Below are positions 14,676 to 22,817 of a DNA stretch of 64,000 nt, piece after piece; the first letter of the stretch is position 1; each line of letters opens with the position of its first letter. Below the pieces are notes generated by a model. It saw only the letters and a program-made list of their open reading frames with translations, did not search any database and was not told the origin of the DNA. Position numbers and translations under genes: made by a program. The DNA comes from Pedobacter cryoconitis (GTDB taxonomy: Bacteria > Bacteroidota > Bacteroidia > Sphingobacteriales > Sphingobacteriaceae). The DNA is taken from positions 4,216,001 through 4,280,000 of the forward strand of contig NZ_CP014504.1 in assembly GCF_001590605.1 (NCBI RefSeq), in the 5' to 3' direction.

Positions 14676-14775
14676 GCAGTTTGAAGCGGGTTTGATACGG
14701 GTTTGAAGCGGGTTTGATACGGGTCGAGGCGTTTCAAACCCGTATCAAACCCGTATCAAACCCGTATCAAACTGC
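14676..14775. repeat. 100-bp palindrome built of 11-bp units
   Basis: Four direct 11-bp units (TTTGAAGCGGG and TTTGATACGGG, alternating; 14680-14723) face three inverted units (CCCGTATCAAA; 14739-14771) plus a partial one, around an 8-15-base centre. The whole is bracketed by GCAG (14676) and CTGC (14775). The rest of 14367-15003 shows no gene or clear motif. The spacer is not unique-length, so it is not a CRISPR array. It probably belongs to a dispersed palindromic repeat family. Confidence 0.85.
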
Positions 14776-15003
14776 AACCAGACTCTACCAGTCACCTTGT
14801 TAAAAGGTAATTGTTTTACAATCAAACTAACTGTCTGTCAGGCTAGTACACAAACCAACTATGTATCTGAAAATAAGGCCTATAGTAATATTTATTAAAC
14901 AAAATCAGGCTTCTTTATTAAATAATAACATGGCACCAAACAGTAACACCAACAAAGAATGGAGCGCCGTAAGGGTTAGACAATCACTATCCGTTGGAAA
15001 ACC

Positions 15004-16773
15004 TTATTTAGCGATACCAACGGAGTGGAACTGCAAATCGTACAGCTTTTTGTAATACCCATCAAGTTTCAGCAACTCCTGGTGATTACCAATTTCTTTA
15101 ATCTCTCCTTTATCAAGCACGATAATCTGATCTGCTTTTTGTATCGTTGATAAACGGTGTGCAATTACGATGGAAGTACGGCCTTTCATCAGTTTATCAA
15201 TTGCAGTCTGAATTAGCATTTCGGTTTCTGTATCTACGGATGAAGTGGCTTCATCGAGCACAAGAATAGAAGGATTATAAACCAATGCCCTGATGAACGA
15301 AATCAGCTGTGCTTGTCCGGCAGAAAGTGTGGCCCCGCGCTCCATCACATTGTACTGATAGCCTCCTGGAAGCCTTTCAATGAAGTCATGTGCACCTACT
15401 TTCTGAGCAGCATCAACCACTTCATCCATCGTGATGGCAGGATTATTTAAAGTAATATTATTGAAGATCGTATCGGAGAACAGGAAAACATCTTGTAATA
15501 CAGTAGCGATATTGTTTCTTAAATAGTTTAATTCGTAGTCGTTGATACTTACACCATCAACTTTGATCTCACCTTTCTGGATCTCATAAAAGCGGTTCAG
15601 GATATTTATAGTAGACGATTTACCTGCACCGGTTGCGCCAACCATCGCCACAGTCTGCCCTGCTTTTACCTCAAAGGAGATGTTTTTTAAGACATAATTT
15701 TCATCGTTATAGGCAAACCAAACTTTATCAAACTTAATATTACCGGCCATTTTCTCTGGCTTGTAAGTCCCGTTGTTTGTGGTCAGTTCTTTGGTATCTA
15801 AAACTTTAAATACGCGCTCTGCTCCTACCATTCCCATTTGAAGCGTGTTGAATTTATCCGCAAGCTCGCGGATTGGCCTGAACAGCATACTGATATAGAG
15901 GATAAACTCGGCAATTGTACCAGGCGTAACATCAAGGGGTTTGGCTAGAATACTTTTTGCACCATACCAGACTAAAAGGCCAAGTGACATTGCTGAGATA
16001 ATTTCTACAACCGGGAAAAAGATGGAGTAATACCAGTTGGAGCGAATGTTTGCATCACGGTAACGTGCATTGATTTTCCTGAATTTACGGAATTCCTGGT
16101 CTTCTCTTGCAAAGTATTGAATGATAGAAATACCAGTAATATGTTCTTGCAAATAGGTATTTAAATTGGATACTTCAGTCCTGATTTCCTGGAAAGCCGA
16201 TTTGATAGATTTCTGGAATACAGAAGTCGCCATAATCAAAAGAGGCATGGGTAAAAGCACAATTACCGTTAATTCCCAGTCAGCATAAAACATAACAGCA
16301 ATAATCGCAATGACCTGCAGAATATCACCGATGATCACAATCAGTCCTTCTGAGAAAATATCAGAGATGGTTTCCAGATCTGAAACGGTACGGGTTATCA
16401 ATTGTCCTATCGGCGTTTTATCAAAGTATTGCAGCCTGAGTTTAGTGATATGATTGAATACATTGATTCTCAGATCACGGATGGCCGACTGCCCCAGCGT
16501 ATTGGTCAGCAAGGTATGACTGTACTGAATGACACTTTGTACAACCAGTAAAAAGAGCATCAGCATGGTCATCATCACCAGGCCGCTGTGCTCCCCTTTC
16601 AGAATATAATTATCCAGGGTATATTTGATCAGGAAAGGTCTTACTGGTGCAATTAATGCAAGTAGTATCGTTAAAATAACTGACCAGATAAATATGCTGC
16701 GGTATGGTTTAACGTACTGAAAAACTCTTCTCAATAAGCCTACGTTTAACGCATCACCTGTAATTTTCGACAT
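15004..16773 (-). CDS. ABC transporter, fused permease and ATPase (MsbA/multidrug type)
   Basis: A 589-residue half-transporter that would act as a homodimer in the inner membrane. The N-terminal exporter domain (about 1-310) has six membrane helices. The nucleotide-binding domain shows Walker A GATGAGKS (about 381-388), the Q-loop, signature LSAGQAQLI, Walker B ILVLDEATSSVD and the H-loop AHRLST. Substrate cannot be told from sequence; lipid A-core or drug export are both possible. It begins two bases after the truA stop and is very likely co-transcribed with it. Confidence 0.9.
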   Translation of the reverse strand: MSKITGDALNVGLLRRVFQYVKPYRSIFIWSVILTILLALIAPVRPFLIKYTLDNYILKGEHSGLVMMTMLMLFLLVVQSVIQYSHTLLTNTLGQSAIRDLRINVFNHITKLRLQYFDKTPIGQLITRTVSDLETISDIFSEGLIVIIGDILQVIAIIAVMFYADWELTVIVLLPMPLLIMATSVFQKSIKSAFQEIRTEVSNLNTYLQEHITGISIIQYFAREDQEFRKFRKINARYRDANIRSNWYYSIFFPVVEIISAMSLGLLVWYGAKSILAKPLDVTPGTIAEFILYISMLFRPIRELADKFNTLQMGMVGAERVFKVLDTKELTTNNGTYKPEKMAGNIKFDKVWFAYNDENYVLKNISFEVKAGQTVAMVGATGAGKSSTINILNRFYEIQKGEIKVDGVSINDYELNYLRNNIATVLQDVFLFSDTIFNNITLNNPAITMDEVVDAAQKVGAHDFIERLPGGYQYNVMERGATLSAGQAQLISFIRALVYNPSILVLDEATSSVDTETEMLIQTAIDKLMKGRTSIVIAHRLSTIQKADQIIVLDKGEIKEIGNHQELLKLDGYYKKLYDLQFHSVGIAK

Positions 16774-16775
16774 AA

Positions 16776-17528
16776 TTAGTTTACAAAAGGATAAATGACA
16801 TTAACCAGGTAAAGTCCACAGGCAGGTACTGACTGCCCGGCATTACTCCGGTTTTTACTTCCTATAATTTCTTCCAGCTGCGCCAGACTGATTTCTTTTT
16901 TTCCAATCAGAATTAAGGTACCTACAATAGCCCGCACCATATTTCTAAGGAAACGATTCGCAGAGATCGTAAATATAAGACCACCATCGATTTCACGAAA
17001 GTAAGCCTCGGTAATTTTACAATTATTTGTAGCTGTAGAGGTATTGGATTTACTAAAGCTGGTAAAATCTGTATAGTTCAGGAGTTGGGCAGCAGCAATA
17101 TTCATGGCTTCGATATCCAGTTTACCTTTGTATAACCAGGAACGGTTCAATTTAAAGGGGTCTTTATGAAAATGAAAATGGTACTCATAAGATCTTGCTG
17201 TGGCATCAAAACGTGCGTGTGCAGTTTCTGATACTTTAAAGATTCTTTTAATAGCAATGGGATATGGTAAAAGGGAATTTACACTTCCCACGGCATTCGC
17301 AGCTGCTTCTTCTGTTACATTTTGTAAATCTGCATGTGCAAAAAACTTACTGGCATGAACGCCGGCATCTGTCCTGCCACAGCCCAGTGTTTCAACAGGT
17401 TGCCTGAAGAAAACGGTTAATGCCCTGTCCAGTTCCTGCTGAACGGTTATTGCGTTTGGCTGCGTCTGCCATCCATGGTAAGCTGTTCCATCGTAGGCTA
17501 ATTCTATAAAAAAACGTTGTATATTCAA
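16776..17528 (-). CDS. truA: tRNA pseudouridine(38-40) synthase
   Basis: 250 residues. It converts uridines 38-40 of the tRNA anticodon arm to pseudouridine. The catalytic Asp lies in GCGRTDAGVHA and the start of the fold is FIELAYDGTAYHGWQTQ. The frame is open upstream to a TTG at 17561, but a -7 promoter element (17536-17543) sits between that and a second TTG at 17528, which gives the usual N-terminal length; I prefer 17528. Both candidates are TTG, so the start is uncertain by 11 codons. Followed by the ABC exporter. Confidence 0.88.
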   Translation of the reverse strand: MNIQRFFIELAYDGTAYHGWQTQPNAITVQQELDRALTVFFRQPVETLGCGRTDAGVHASKFFAHADLQNVTEEAAANAVGSVNSLLPYPIAIKRIFKVSETAHARFDATARSYEYHFHFHKDPFKLNRSWLYKGKLDIEAMNIAAAQLLNYTDFTSFSKSNTSTATNNCKITEAYFREIDGGLIFTISANRFLRNMVRAIVGTLILIGKKEISLAQLEEIIGSKNRSNAGQSVPACGLYLVNVIYPFVN

Positions 17529-17535
17529 TGTAATG

Positions 17536-17543
17536 CAAAAATA
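17536..17543 (-). promoter_or_regulatory. -7 promoter element of truA
   Basis: On the minus strand TATTTTTG matches TAnnTTTG and ends 7 bases before the TTG start chosen for truA, implying a very short or absent leader. Confidence 0.4.
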
Positions 17544-17584
17544 CTTTTTTCCGCTTAACAAGACAGTCGTTTAATGTCTTTTAA

Positions 17585-17592
17585 TATATTTG
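17585..17592 (+). promoter_or_regulatory. -7 promoter element of the DUF4293 gene
   Basis: TATATTTG matches TAnnTTTG, 20 bases upstream of the ATG at 17613, in the divergent spacer with truA. No matching -33 element was found. Confidence 0.35.
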
Positions 17593-17612
17593 TTGGAAAT
17601 TATTAAATTGAT

Positions 17613-18071
17613 ATGATACAAAGGGTTCAATCCATCTGGTTATTTTTAGCAGCACTTACGTTGTTTTTAGTACTAATTCTTCCTGTTTTAATTATACATG
17701 GCGCTCCGGGAGATTTAACATTCCAGATTGGTGGCATTTATGAGAAAGTAAACAATATCAGCCAGAAAACGGAATCCTTTACTGCCCTTTTTGGTGCAAC
17801 AATCGCTGTCGGCCTGATTTGCCTGGCAAACATTTTCACTTTCAAAAACAGAACCTTACAGAAACGGATTATCTTGCTGACTATAGTTTTAATTCTCGCT
17901 TTAGCAGCATGGACTGCAAGTTACGCAATGCAGATTCCCCGGCTTTCAGCAGGATTTACCTTAAGTGCGGGTGCTTATTTACCTGTTCTTTCGCTTATTT
18001 TTTGTGCCCTGGCTATCAGAGGTATCAATAAAGATGATCAATTAATACGCTCGGCAGATAGATTGAGATAG
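17613..18071 (+). CDS. DUF4293 family integral membrane protein
   Basis: A 152-residue protein that starts MIQRVQSIWLFLAAL, the hallmark of DUF4293 proteins, which are found almost only in Bacteroidota. Four membrane segments lie at about 8-30, 55-74, 85-105 and 115-135, with a short extracytoplasmic loop after the first. Function is unknown. It is transcribed away from truA and towards the helicase gene 147 bases further on. Confidence 0.85.
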   Translation: MIQRVQSIWLFLAALTLFLVLILPVLIIHGAPGDLTFQIGGIYEKVNNISQKTESFTALFGATIAVGLICLANIFTFKNRTLQKRIILLTIVLILALAAWTASYAMQIPRLSAGFTLSAGAYLPVLSLIFCALAIRGINKDDQLIRSADRLR

Positions 18072-18188
18072 TCTTTTTATAAGTTATTTTTTTACTTAAA
18101 GGTCAAACAACCTAACCATTAACAATCAAAAAGTTAGACTTATAATTATTATTTGGTTATGTACCAAACAAATACCGAAAATTAAGCT

Positions 18189-18196
18189 TACCTTTG
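18189..18196 (+). promoter_or_regulatory. -7 promoter element of the DEAD-box helicase gene
   Basis: TACCTTTG matches TAnnTTTG 22 bases upstream of the ATG at 18219. No good -33 TTTG lies at the usual distance. Confidence 0.4.
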
Positions 18197-18218
18197 CGGC
18201 TTAATAAATAAAGTTAAA

Positions 18219-20120
18219 ATGATAAACCCATTTAAATTATTGGGGATAAGTGATGACGTTGTTAATGCCGTAAAGGATTTAGGTTTCGAAAATCCAACAC
18301 CTATTCAGGAGCAAGCTATTCCTGTGCTGTTAGAGGGCAATAATGATTTTGTTGGTTTGGCCCAAACAGGAACAGGAAAAACAGCAGCATTTGGTTTGCC
18401 GCTGATTGAACTGATTGACTTCAAGATGAATAAGCCTCAGGCTTTAATTCTATGCCCTACCCGGGAGCTTTGCTTGCAAATTGCCAGCGACATCAAAAAT
18501 TACTCAAAAAACACGCCTGGTGCTAGTGTTGTTGCCGTTTACGGTGGCGCGAACATTGTGCAGCAATTGCGTGAAATTAGAAACGGTGTACAAGTAGTTG
18601 TAGCTACACCGGGTCGTATGTTAGACATTATCGGTCGTAAGGCTATAGATTTCAGTAGTGTGAAATATGTAGTTCTTGATGAGGCTGACGAAATGCTGAA
18701 CATGGGCTTCCAGGAAGACATTAATGATATCTTGTCTACTACACCTGACGACAAAAAAACCTGGTTGTTTTCAGCTACTATGCCTCCTGAGGTTAGAAGA
18801 ATAGCTAAAAACTACATGGACAACCCTACTGAGTTGACTATGGGGACCAAAAACACTGGTAACGTAAATATTGAGCATGAGTACTATGTAGTACGTGCCA
18901 GAGATAAATATGCTGCCTTAAAACGTATTGTAGATTTCAACCCTGAAATTTTCGCAGTAGTTTTCTGTAAAACCAAAATGGATACACAGGATGTTGCTGA
19001 GAACCTGATTAAGGATGGTTACAATGCTGATGCTTTGCATGGTGACTTATCACAACAACAACGTGATAAAGTTATGCAACGCTTCCGTGACCGTAACATG
19101 CAGTTATTAATTGCTACAGATGTTGCAGCACGTGGTATCGATGTAAATAACGTAACTCACGTTGTTAACTATTCATTACCTGATGAAATTGAAAGTTATA
19201 CCCACAGAAGTGGTCGTACAGGAAGAGCTGGTAAATCTGGTATTTCTATCTGTATCATCAACTCTAAGGAAACTGGAAAAATCCGTCAGATTGAAAGAAT
19301 CATCGGTAAAGCATTTACTAAAGCTGAATTACCTACAGGATTTGATGTTTGCGAAAAACAACTTTTCTCATTGGTTCACAAAGTTCACAACGTTGAAGTA
19401 AATGAAGCACAAATTGAGCAGTACATTCCAAGAATCATGGATGAATTTGCTGAATTAAGCAAAGAAGAAGTGATCAAACGTTTTGCATCTTTAGAGTTTA
19501 ACCGCTTTTTAGAGTATTACAAAAATGCACCTGATTTAAATGCAGCTGCTACTGATGAGCGTGGTGAACGTTCTGAGCGTGGTGCAAGAGGTGCTAGAAA
19601 CAGTGATTTTACCCGTTTGTTTATCAACGTAGGTTCGGTAGATGAATTTACAAGAGGTGATTTATTATCTTTTGTTTGTAACAATGGTAAAATCAGTGGA
19701 AAAAACATTGGTAAAATTGACCTTAAAGGTGTGTATTCATTCTTTGAAGTTGAAAATGCTATTGTTGATTCATTGTTCGCAAATTTCAAAGACATCCAGT
19801 TCAATAACAGAAGTGTTAGAATTGAAAAATCTGGCGACGCTCCTGAAGGTGGCGAAAGAAGATCTGGTGGTGGAGAAAGAAGAAGCTATAGCGGTGGTGG
19901 CGACAGAAGAAGTTCTGGCGGCGGAGAAAGAAAAAGCTATGGTGGTGGTGAAAGAAAGAGTTATGGCGGTGGCGGTGGCGAAAGAAAAAGCTACGGTGGC
20001 GGTAATTCTGGTGGAAGCGGAAGACGTGAAGGTGGAAGCAGTGCTGGAGGTTTCAGAGATTTCTCTGGTAAACCACGCGAAGGTGGAAGCGGAACGGGCG
20101 AAAGAAGACGCAGATCTTAA
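18219..20120 (+). CDS. DEAD-box RNA helicase (DeaD/CsdA type)
   Basis: A 633-residue ATP-dependent RNA helicase. Motifs appear in order: Q motif (FENPTPIQEQAI), AQTGTGKT, PTRELCLQ, DEAD, SAT, and in the second RecA domain the HRSGRTGRAG motif. A DbpA-like RNA-binding domain follows at about 460-545 (RLFINVGSVDEFTRGDLLSFV). The last 90 residues are a low-complexity tail with repeated GGGERKSYGG blocks, likely disordered and RNA-binding. CsdA-type enzymes act in ribosome assembly and cold growth; the exact role here is inferred. It has its own promoter and terminator. Confidence 0.9.
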   Translation: MINPFKLLGISDDVVNAVKDLGFENPTPIQEQAIPVLLEGNNDFVGLAQTGTGKTAAFGLPLIELIDFKMNKPQALILCPTRELCLQIASDIKNYSKNTPGASVVAVYGGANIVQQLREIRNGVQVVVATPGRMLDIIGRKAIDFSSVKYVVLDEADEMLNMGFQEDINDILSTTPDDKKTWLFSATMPPEVRRIAKNYMDNPTELTMGTKNTGNVNIEHEYYVVRARDKYAALKRIVDFNPEIFAVVFCKTKMDTQDVAENLIKDGYNADALHGDLSQQQRDKVMQRFRDRNMQLLIATDVAARGIDVNNVTHVVNYSLPDEIESYTHRSGRTGRAGKSGISICIINSKETGKIRQIERIIGKAFTKAELPTGFDVCEKQLFSLVHKVHNVEVNEAQIEQYIPRIMDEFAELSKEEVIKRFASLEFNRFLEYYKNAPDLNAAATDERGERSERGARGARNSDFTRLFINVGSVDEFTRGDLLSFVCNNGKISGKNIGKIDLKGVYSFFEVENAIVDSLFANFKDIQFNNRSVRIEKSGDAPEGGERRSGGGERRSYSGGGDRRSSGGGERKSYGGGERKSYGGGGGERKSYGGGNSGGSGRREGGSSAGGFRDFSGKPREGGSGTGERRRRS

Positions 20121-20142
20121 TCACAACCCAAATATAAAATTT

Positions 20143-20173
20143 AGCAGCCCGATTTATCGGGCTGTTTTTTTTT
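20143..20173 (+). terminator. terminator of the helicase gene
   Basis: CAGCCCGA and TCGGGCTG form a stem (20145-20164) with a short loop, followed by nine T's (20165-20173). Confidence 0.9.
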
Positions 20174-20190
20174 GCGGGGTTTTTCTGGGG

Positions 20191-20286
20191 GAAATAAAAA
20201 AAGCTTTGCTACATGCCGACGGCGCTACTTGCCTGAAGGGGCAAGATAACGCCGTCGGCACGTTAGCATAGACTTTTCTTTATTTC
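20191..20286. repeat. 96-bp imperfect palindrome
   Basis: Arms run GAAATAAA...GCTTTGCTA..TGCCGACGGCG...CTTGCC and its inverted counterpart, closing on a TGAAGG loop (CTTGCC/GGCAAG at about 20228-20245). The core GCCGACGGC/GCCGTCGGC is perfect. It is GC-rich against its surroundings and encodes nothing. It may be a dispersed repeat of the REP/MITE kind. Confidence 0.75.
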
Positions 20287-20290
20287 TCAC

Positions 20291-20370
20291 CGGCTACTAG
20301 TCAGCCCAAATAAATAACCCCGCTATTCGCAAGAATAGCGGGGTTATTTATTTGGGCTGACTAGTAGCCG
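20291..20370. terminator. perfect 38-bp palindrome, probable terminator of ggt
   Basis: Arms 20291-20328 and 20333-20370 are perfect inverted complements around a GCAA (GNRA-type) loop. The right arm covers the ggt stop codon and its last Gly and Tyr codons (20361-20370). There is no simple U tract after it on either strand, although the AT-rich centre of the arm would leave U-rich RNA. A terminator or an RNA 3'-end-stabilising role is inferred. Confidence 0.7.
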
Positions 20371-22064
20371 AGGCCTTTGTCGTTACCTCTTGGGTCTGCT
20401 CCTGTTTCCAAGGTTCCGTCTGATTTAATCAGGATGGCGTCAACACGTCCCATTGGTTCACGTTCTGTGATTTTATAGCCTTTGTATTCTAATTTAATTC
20501 TTGTAGCATCATCGATAGCACCTTTTTCCACGAAAACTTCATCTGGCAACCATTGATGGTGAAATCTTGGAGCTGCAACTGCCTGCTGCATGTTTTGCCC
20601 GAATGCCAATACATTTAGGATCGTTTGGAAAACTGAAGTGATGATGGTTGATCCGCCGGGTGTACCGACTACCATTCTTAATTTCCCATCTTCTTCAATA
20701 ATGGTAGGCGTCATTGAGCTCAGCATTCTTTTGCCGGGAACAATAGAATTTGCTTCTCCACCAACTAAACCGTACATGTTTGGAGTACCTGGTTTAACGG
20801 AGAAGTCATCCATTTCATTGTTCATGATGAAGCCTCCACCATCCACAATAACAAGCGAGCCATAAGATCCGTTTAAGGTCGTTGTAGCTGATACCGCATT
20901 ACCTTCATTGTCTACGATGGAATAATGGGTAGTTTGCTCGCTTTCTTTTAAAGGAAGGGTCCCGGGTTTAACCTCGGAACTTGGGGTAGCTTTGTTAAAG
21001 TTGATTCCCTTGGTTCTTGAATGGATGTAATTGGCACTTAAAAGGGCAGTCTGAGGGACTTTAAAGAAGTCCGGATCGCCTAAGTAAGTTGCACGGTCTG
21101 CATAGGCTCTGCGTTCTACTTCAATCATTAACTGAACTGTAGAATCTCTTTGAAAGCCCCATTTGCTTAAGGGGTAATCACTTACTTGTTTGAGCATTGT
21201 AATTAATGCAATACCACCACTGGATGGTGGAGGCATAGAGATTACTGTATAATTTTTGTATTTGCCTGAGACGGTTTTTCTCCATACGGACTGGTACTCT
21301 TTTAAGTCTTTTGTGGTGATTACTCCATTGGTGTTTTGCATTGAGGCTACAATTGCAGCTGCCACTGGTCCTTCATAAAAGCCTTTTCTGCCGTTATCTC
21401 TGATTAGTTTCAGTGTTTTTGCCAACTGTGGTTGCCTCAATAAGTCACCGGCTTTCCATAAATCATTTTTCACGAAGGCCACTGGTTTCTTGTTGTATTT
21501 TAAGAATCTTTCTTTATGACTGTTTAATTCTGAAGCTTGCTGCGCAGTGATCTGGAATCCATTCTGTGCCAGGTCTATGGCAGGCTGAATATCTTTTTTC
21601 CAGCTTAATTTACCGTATTTGTTATAGGCCTTTACCATTCCGTCAACAGTCCCGGGAATTCCTGAAGCTAAGGTACCATACAGGCTTTTATCTGTAATTG
21701 CGTTACCCTGAGCATCCAGGTACATATCTCTGGAAGCTTTTTCAGGGGCTTTTTCTCTATAATCCAACGCATCTGAATCTCCACCTTTACCCCTGTAAAC
21801 CAGGAATCCTCCGCCACCAATATTTCCCGCATTCGGATAAACTACAGCCAAAGCGAATTGTACGGCTATTGCTGCGTCAATTGCATTTCCACCACGCTTA
21901 ATAATCGCAACGCCGACTTTAGAGGCTTCGGGATGCGCTGTAACAACCGCAGCATGTTTGAATTGGTTTAATTCCTGCCCGCTTGCGTTTGCCGTCAGGG
22001 AAACTATGAGTCCCAGACAAAGAGGGGCCAGCAGCAGGTTTGATATTGATGTTTTTGATTTCAT
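20361..22064 (-). CDS. ggt: gamma-glutamyltranspeptidase
   Basis: 567 residues from the ATG at 22064 (a further in-frame ATG lies 9 bases upstream). A signal peptide (to about residue 30, ending TANASG) sends it to the periplasm, where it cleaves gamma-glutamyl bonds such as in glutathione. As an Ntn-hydrolase it should self-cleave before the Thr of QTTHYSIVD (about residue 378), which becomes the nucleophile of the small subunit. GSMTPT-like residues are seen as SSMTPTIIEEDGK, and GGSTI near the C-terminus. Length is typical. Confidence 0.93.
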   Translation of the reverse strand: MKSKTSISNLLLAPLCLGLIVSLTANASGQELNQFKHAAVVTAHPEASKVGVAIIKRGGNAIDAAIAVQFALAVVYPNAGNIGGGGFLVYRGKGGDSDALDYREKAPEKASRDMYLDAQGNAITDKSLYGTLASGIPGTVDGMVKAYNKYGKLSWKKDIQPAIDLAQNGFQITAQQASELNSHKERFLKYNKKPVAFVKNDLWKAGDLLRQPQLAKTLKLIRDNGRKGFYEGPVAAAIVASMQNTNGVITTKDLKEYQSVWRKTVSGKYKNYTVISMPPPSSGGIALITMLKQVSDYPLSKWGFQRDSTVQLMIEVERRAYADRATYLGDPDFFKVPQTALLSANYIHSRTKGINFNKATPSSEVKPGTLPLKESEQTTHYSIVDNEGNAVSATTTLNGSYGSLVIVDGGGFIMNNEMDDFSVKPGTPNMYGLVGGEANSIVPGKRMLSSMTPTIIEEDGKLRMVVGTPGGSTIITSVFQTILNVLAFGQNMQQAVAAPRFHHQWLPDEVFVEKGAIDDATRIKLEYKGYKITEREPMGRVDAILIKSDGTLETGADPRGNDKGLGY

Positions 22065-22171
22065 GGTTAGCATAAATTATAAAAAATCCTGCCGGTGGGC
22101 CTTTAGCCTGTTTAAACTGAAACAGGCTCTCCTGCAGGAAAACGTATTAAATTTAAAGAATTATATCGGAA

Positions 22172-22312
22172 TTAAAAGTTAAGGGAGAGCCTGGTCAATA
22201 CATATCTGCCCAGAAAACCGAATTGAGGAGCCTGGTTAGGGTATACTATACCTGAAGTTCCCTGAGTGCATTCAGTAAAGAATAGTTGATTGTTTAATGA
22301 ATAGTTGATAAA
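22172..22312 (-). pseudogene. C-terminal remnant of an outer-membrane beta-barrel protein (TonB-receptor-like)
   Basis: On the minus strand, one frame reads FFINYSLNNQLFFTE...SGIVYPNQAPQFGF, then GRYVLTRLSLNF and a TAA stop (22172-22174). Alternating aromatic/hydrophobic residues and a final Phe are what the last strands of Bacteroidota outer-membrane receptors look like. No start or upstream part exists: the frame runs into the terminator of the gene at 22393. I read it as the leftover 3' end of a deleted receptor gene. It is short, so chance cannot be excluded. Confidence 0.45.
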
Positions 22313-22318
22313 AAAGAG

Positions 22319-22350
22319 ACAAAAAAAATCCGGACCTGACGGTCCGGATT
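22319..22350 (-). terminator. terminator of the small secreted protein gene
   Basis: AATCCGGACC (22327-22336) and GGTCCGGATT (22341-22350) form a perfect 10-bp stem with a 4-base loop, followed on the minus strand by an eight-T run. Confidence 0.9.
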
Positions 22351-22371
22351 GAAGTTATTTTATAGTCTGAC

Positions 22372-22413
22372 TTATTTGCCAGTTGGTTTGTCTTATTTGC
22401 CAGCTGGTTTATC
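22372..22413 (-). repeat. 21-bp tandem duplication spanning a stop codon
   Basis: Bases 22393-22413 encode the last six codons (DKPAGK) and stop of the small secreted protein. Bases 22372-22392 repeat this 21-bp unit with two changes, giving DKPTGK and a second in-frame stop. Confidence 0.85.
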
Positions 22414-22710
22414 TTTGATTTGTGAGGCTTTAAGATAAACTTTAGCTCCTTTTTTATTGATGTAATATTTACGGTTTTTTCCGTTGATATAAACATCTGA
22501 ACCATCTGGTGCAATTTTACCTTTATAAGTTTTGTCGCCTACTTTTGAAACGCCTTTTACCGCTACTTCTGCTGTTTTATTACCAACCGATGAAGCTGTA
22601 TGTTCGATTTTCTCCCCAACTGTTTTCTTTTTTTCCTGCGCCTGAGTAGAAAGAGAAATTGTACCCACCAATGCCAGGGTTAATAAACCCACTAGATATT
22701 TCTTGTTCAT
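22393..22710 (-). CDS. small secreted basic protein, unknown function
   Basis: 105 residues. A clear signal peptide (MNKKYLVGLLTLALVGTISL, cleavage after STQAQ at about 25) is followed by a Lys-rich region. The C-terminal motif DVYINGKNRKYYINKKGAKVYL resembles the short basic repeat found in PBCV basic adaptor-type domains; this match is from memory and is only suggestive. It is monocistronic with its own terminator. I cannot name a function. Confidence 0.7.
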   Translation of the reverse strand: MNKKYLVGLLTLALVGTISLSTQAQEKKKTVGEKIEHTASSVGNKTAEVAVKGVSKVGDKTYKGKIAPDGSDVYINGKNRKYYINKKGAKVYLKASQIKDKPAGK

Positions 22711-22817
22711 ATGATATGATTATTTTAAGTTTTCCATTTGTAGTTAACTAGCTTCCCCTTTGGTCGCTGAAAAACACACAAGTATAATCCATATAACAAT
22801 CTGATAATTATATTGTT

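Noticed and set aside
14676..14775. A CRISPR array
   Set aside because: Units are 11 bp, contiguous and arranged as a palindrome, with no spacers and no cas genes.
14861..15055. A small plus-strand protein before the ABC exporter's end
   Set aside because: It has no ribosome site, unusual composition, and its last third lies antisense in the exporter gene.
19642..20271. A 209-residue plus-strand frame with Val/Ala/Glu repeats
   Set aside because: It is a shifted-frame shadow of the helicase's repetitive tail and runs through the terminator.
22272..22514. An 80-residue minus-strand protein overlapping the small secreted protein gene
   Set aside because: It lies mostly in a shifted frame of a well-supported gene and runs through that gene's terminator.
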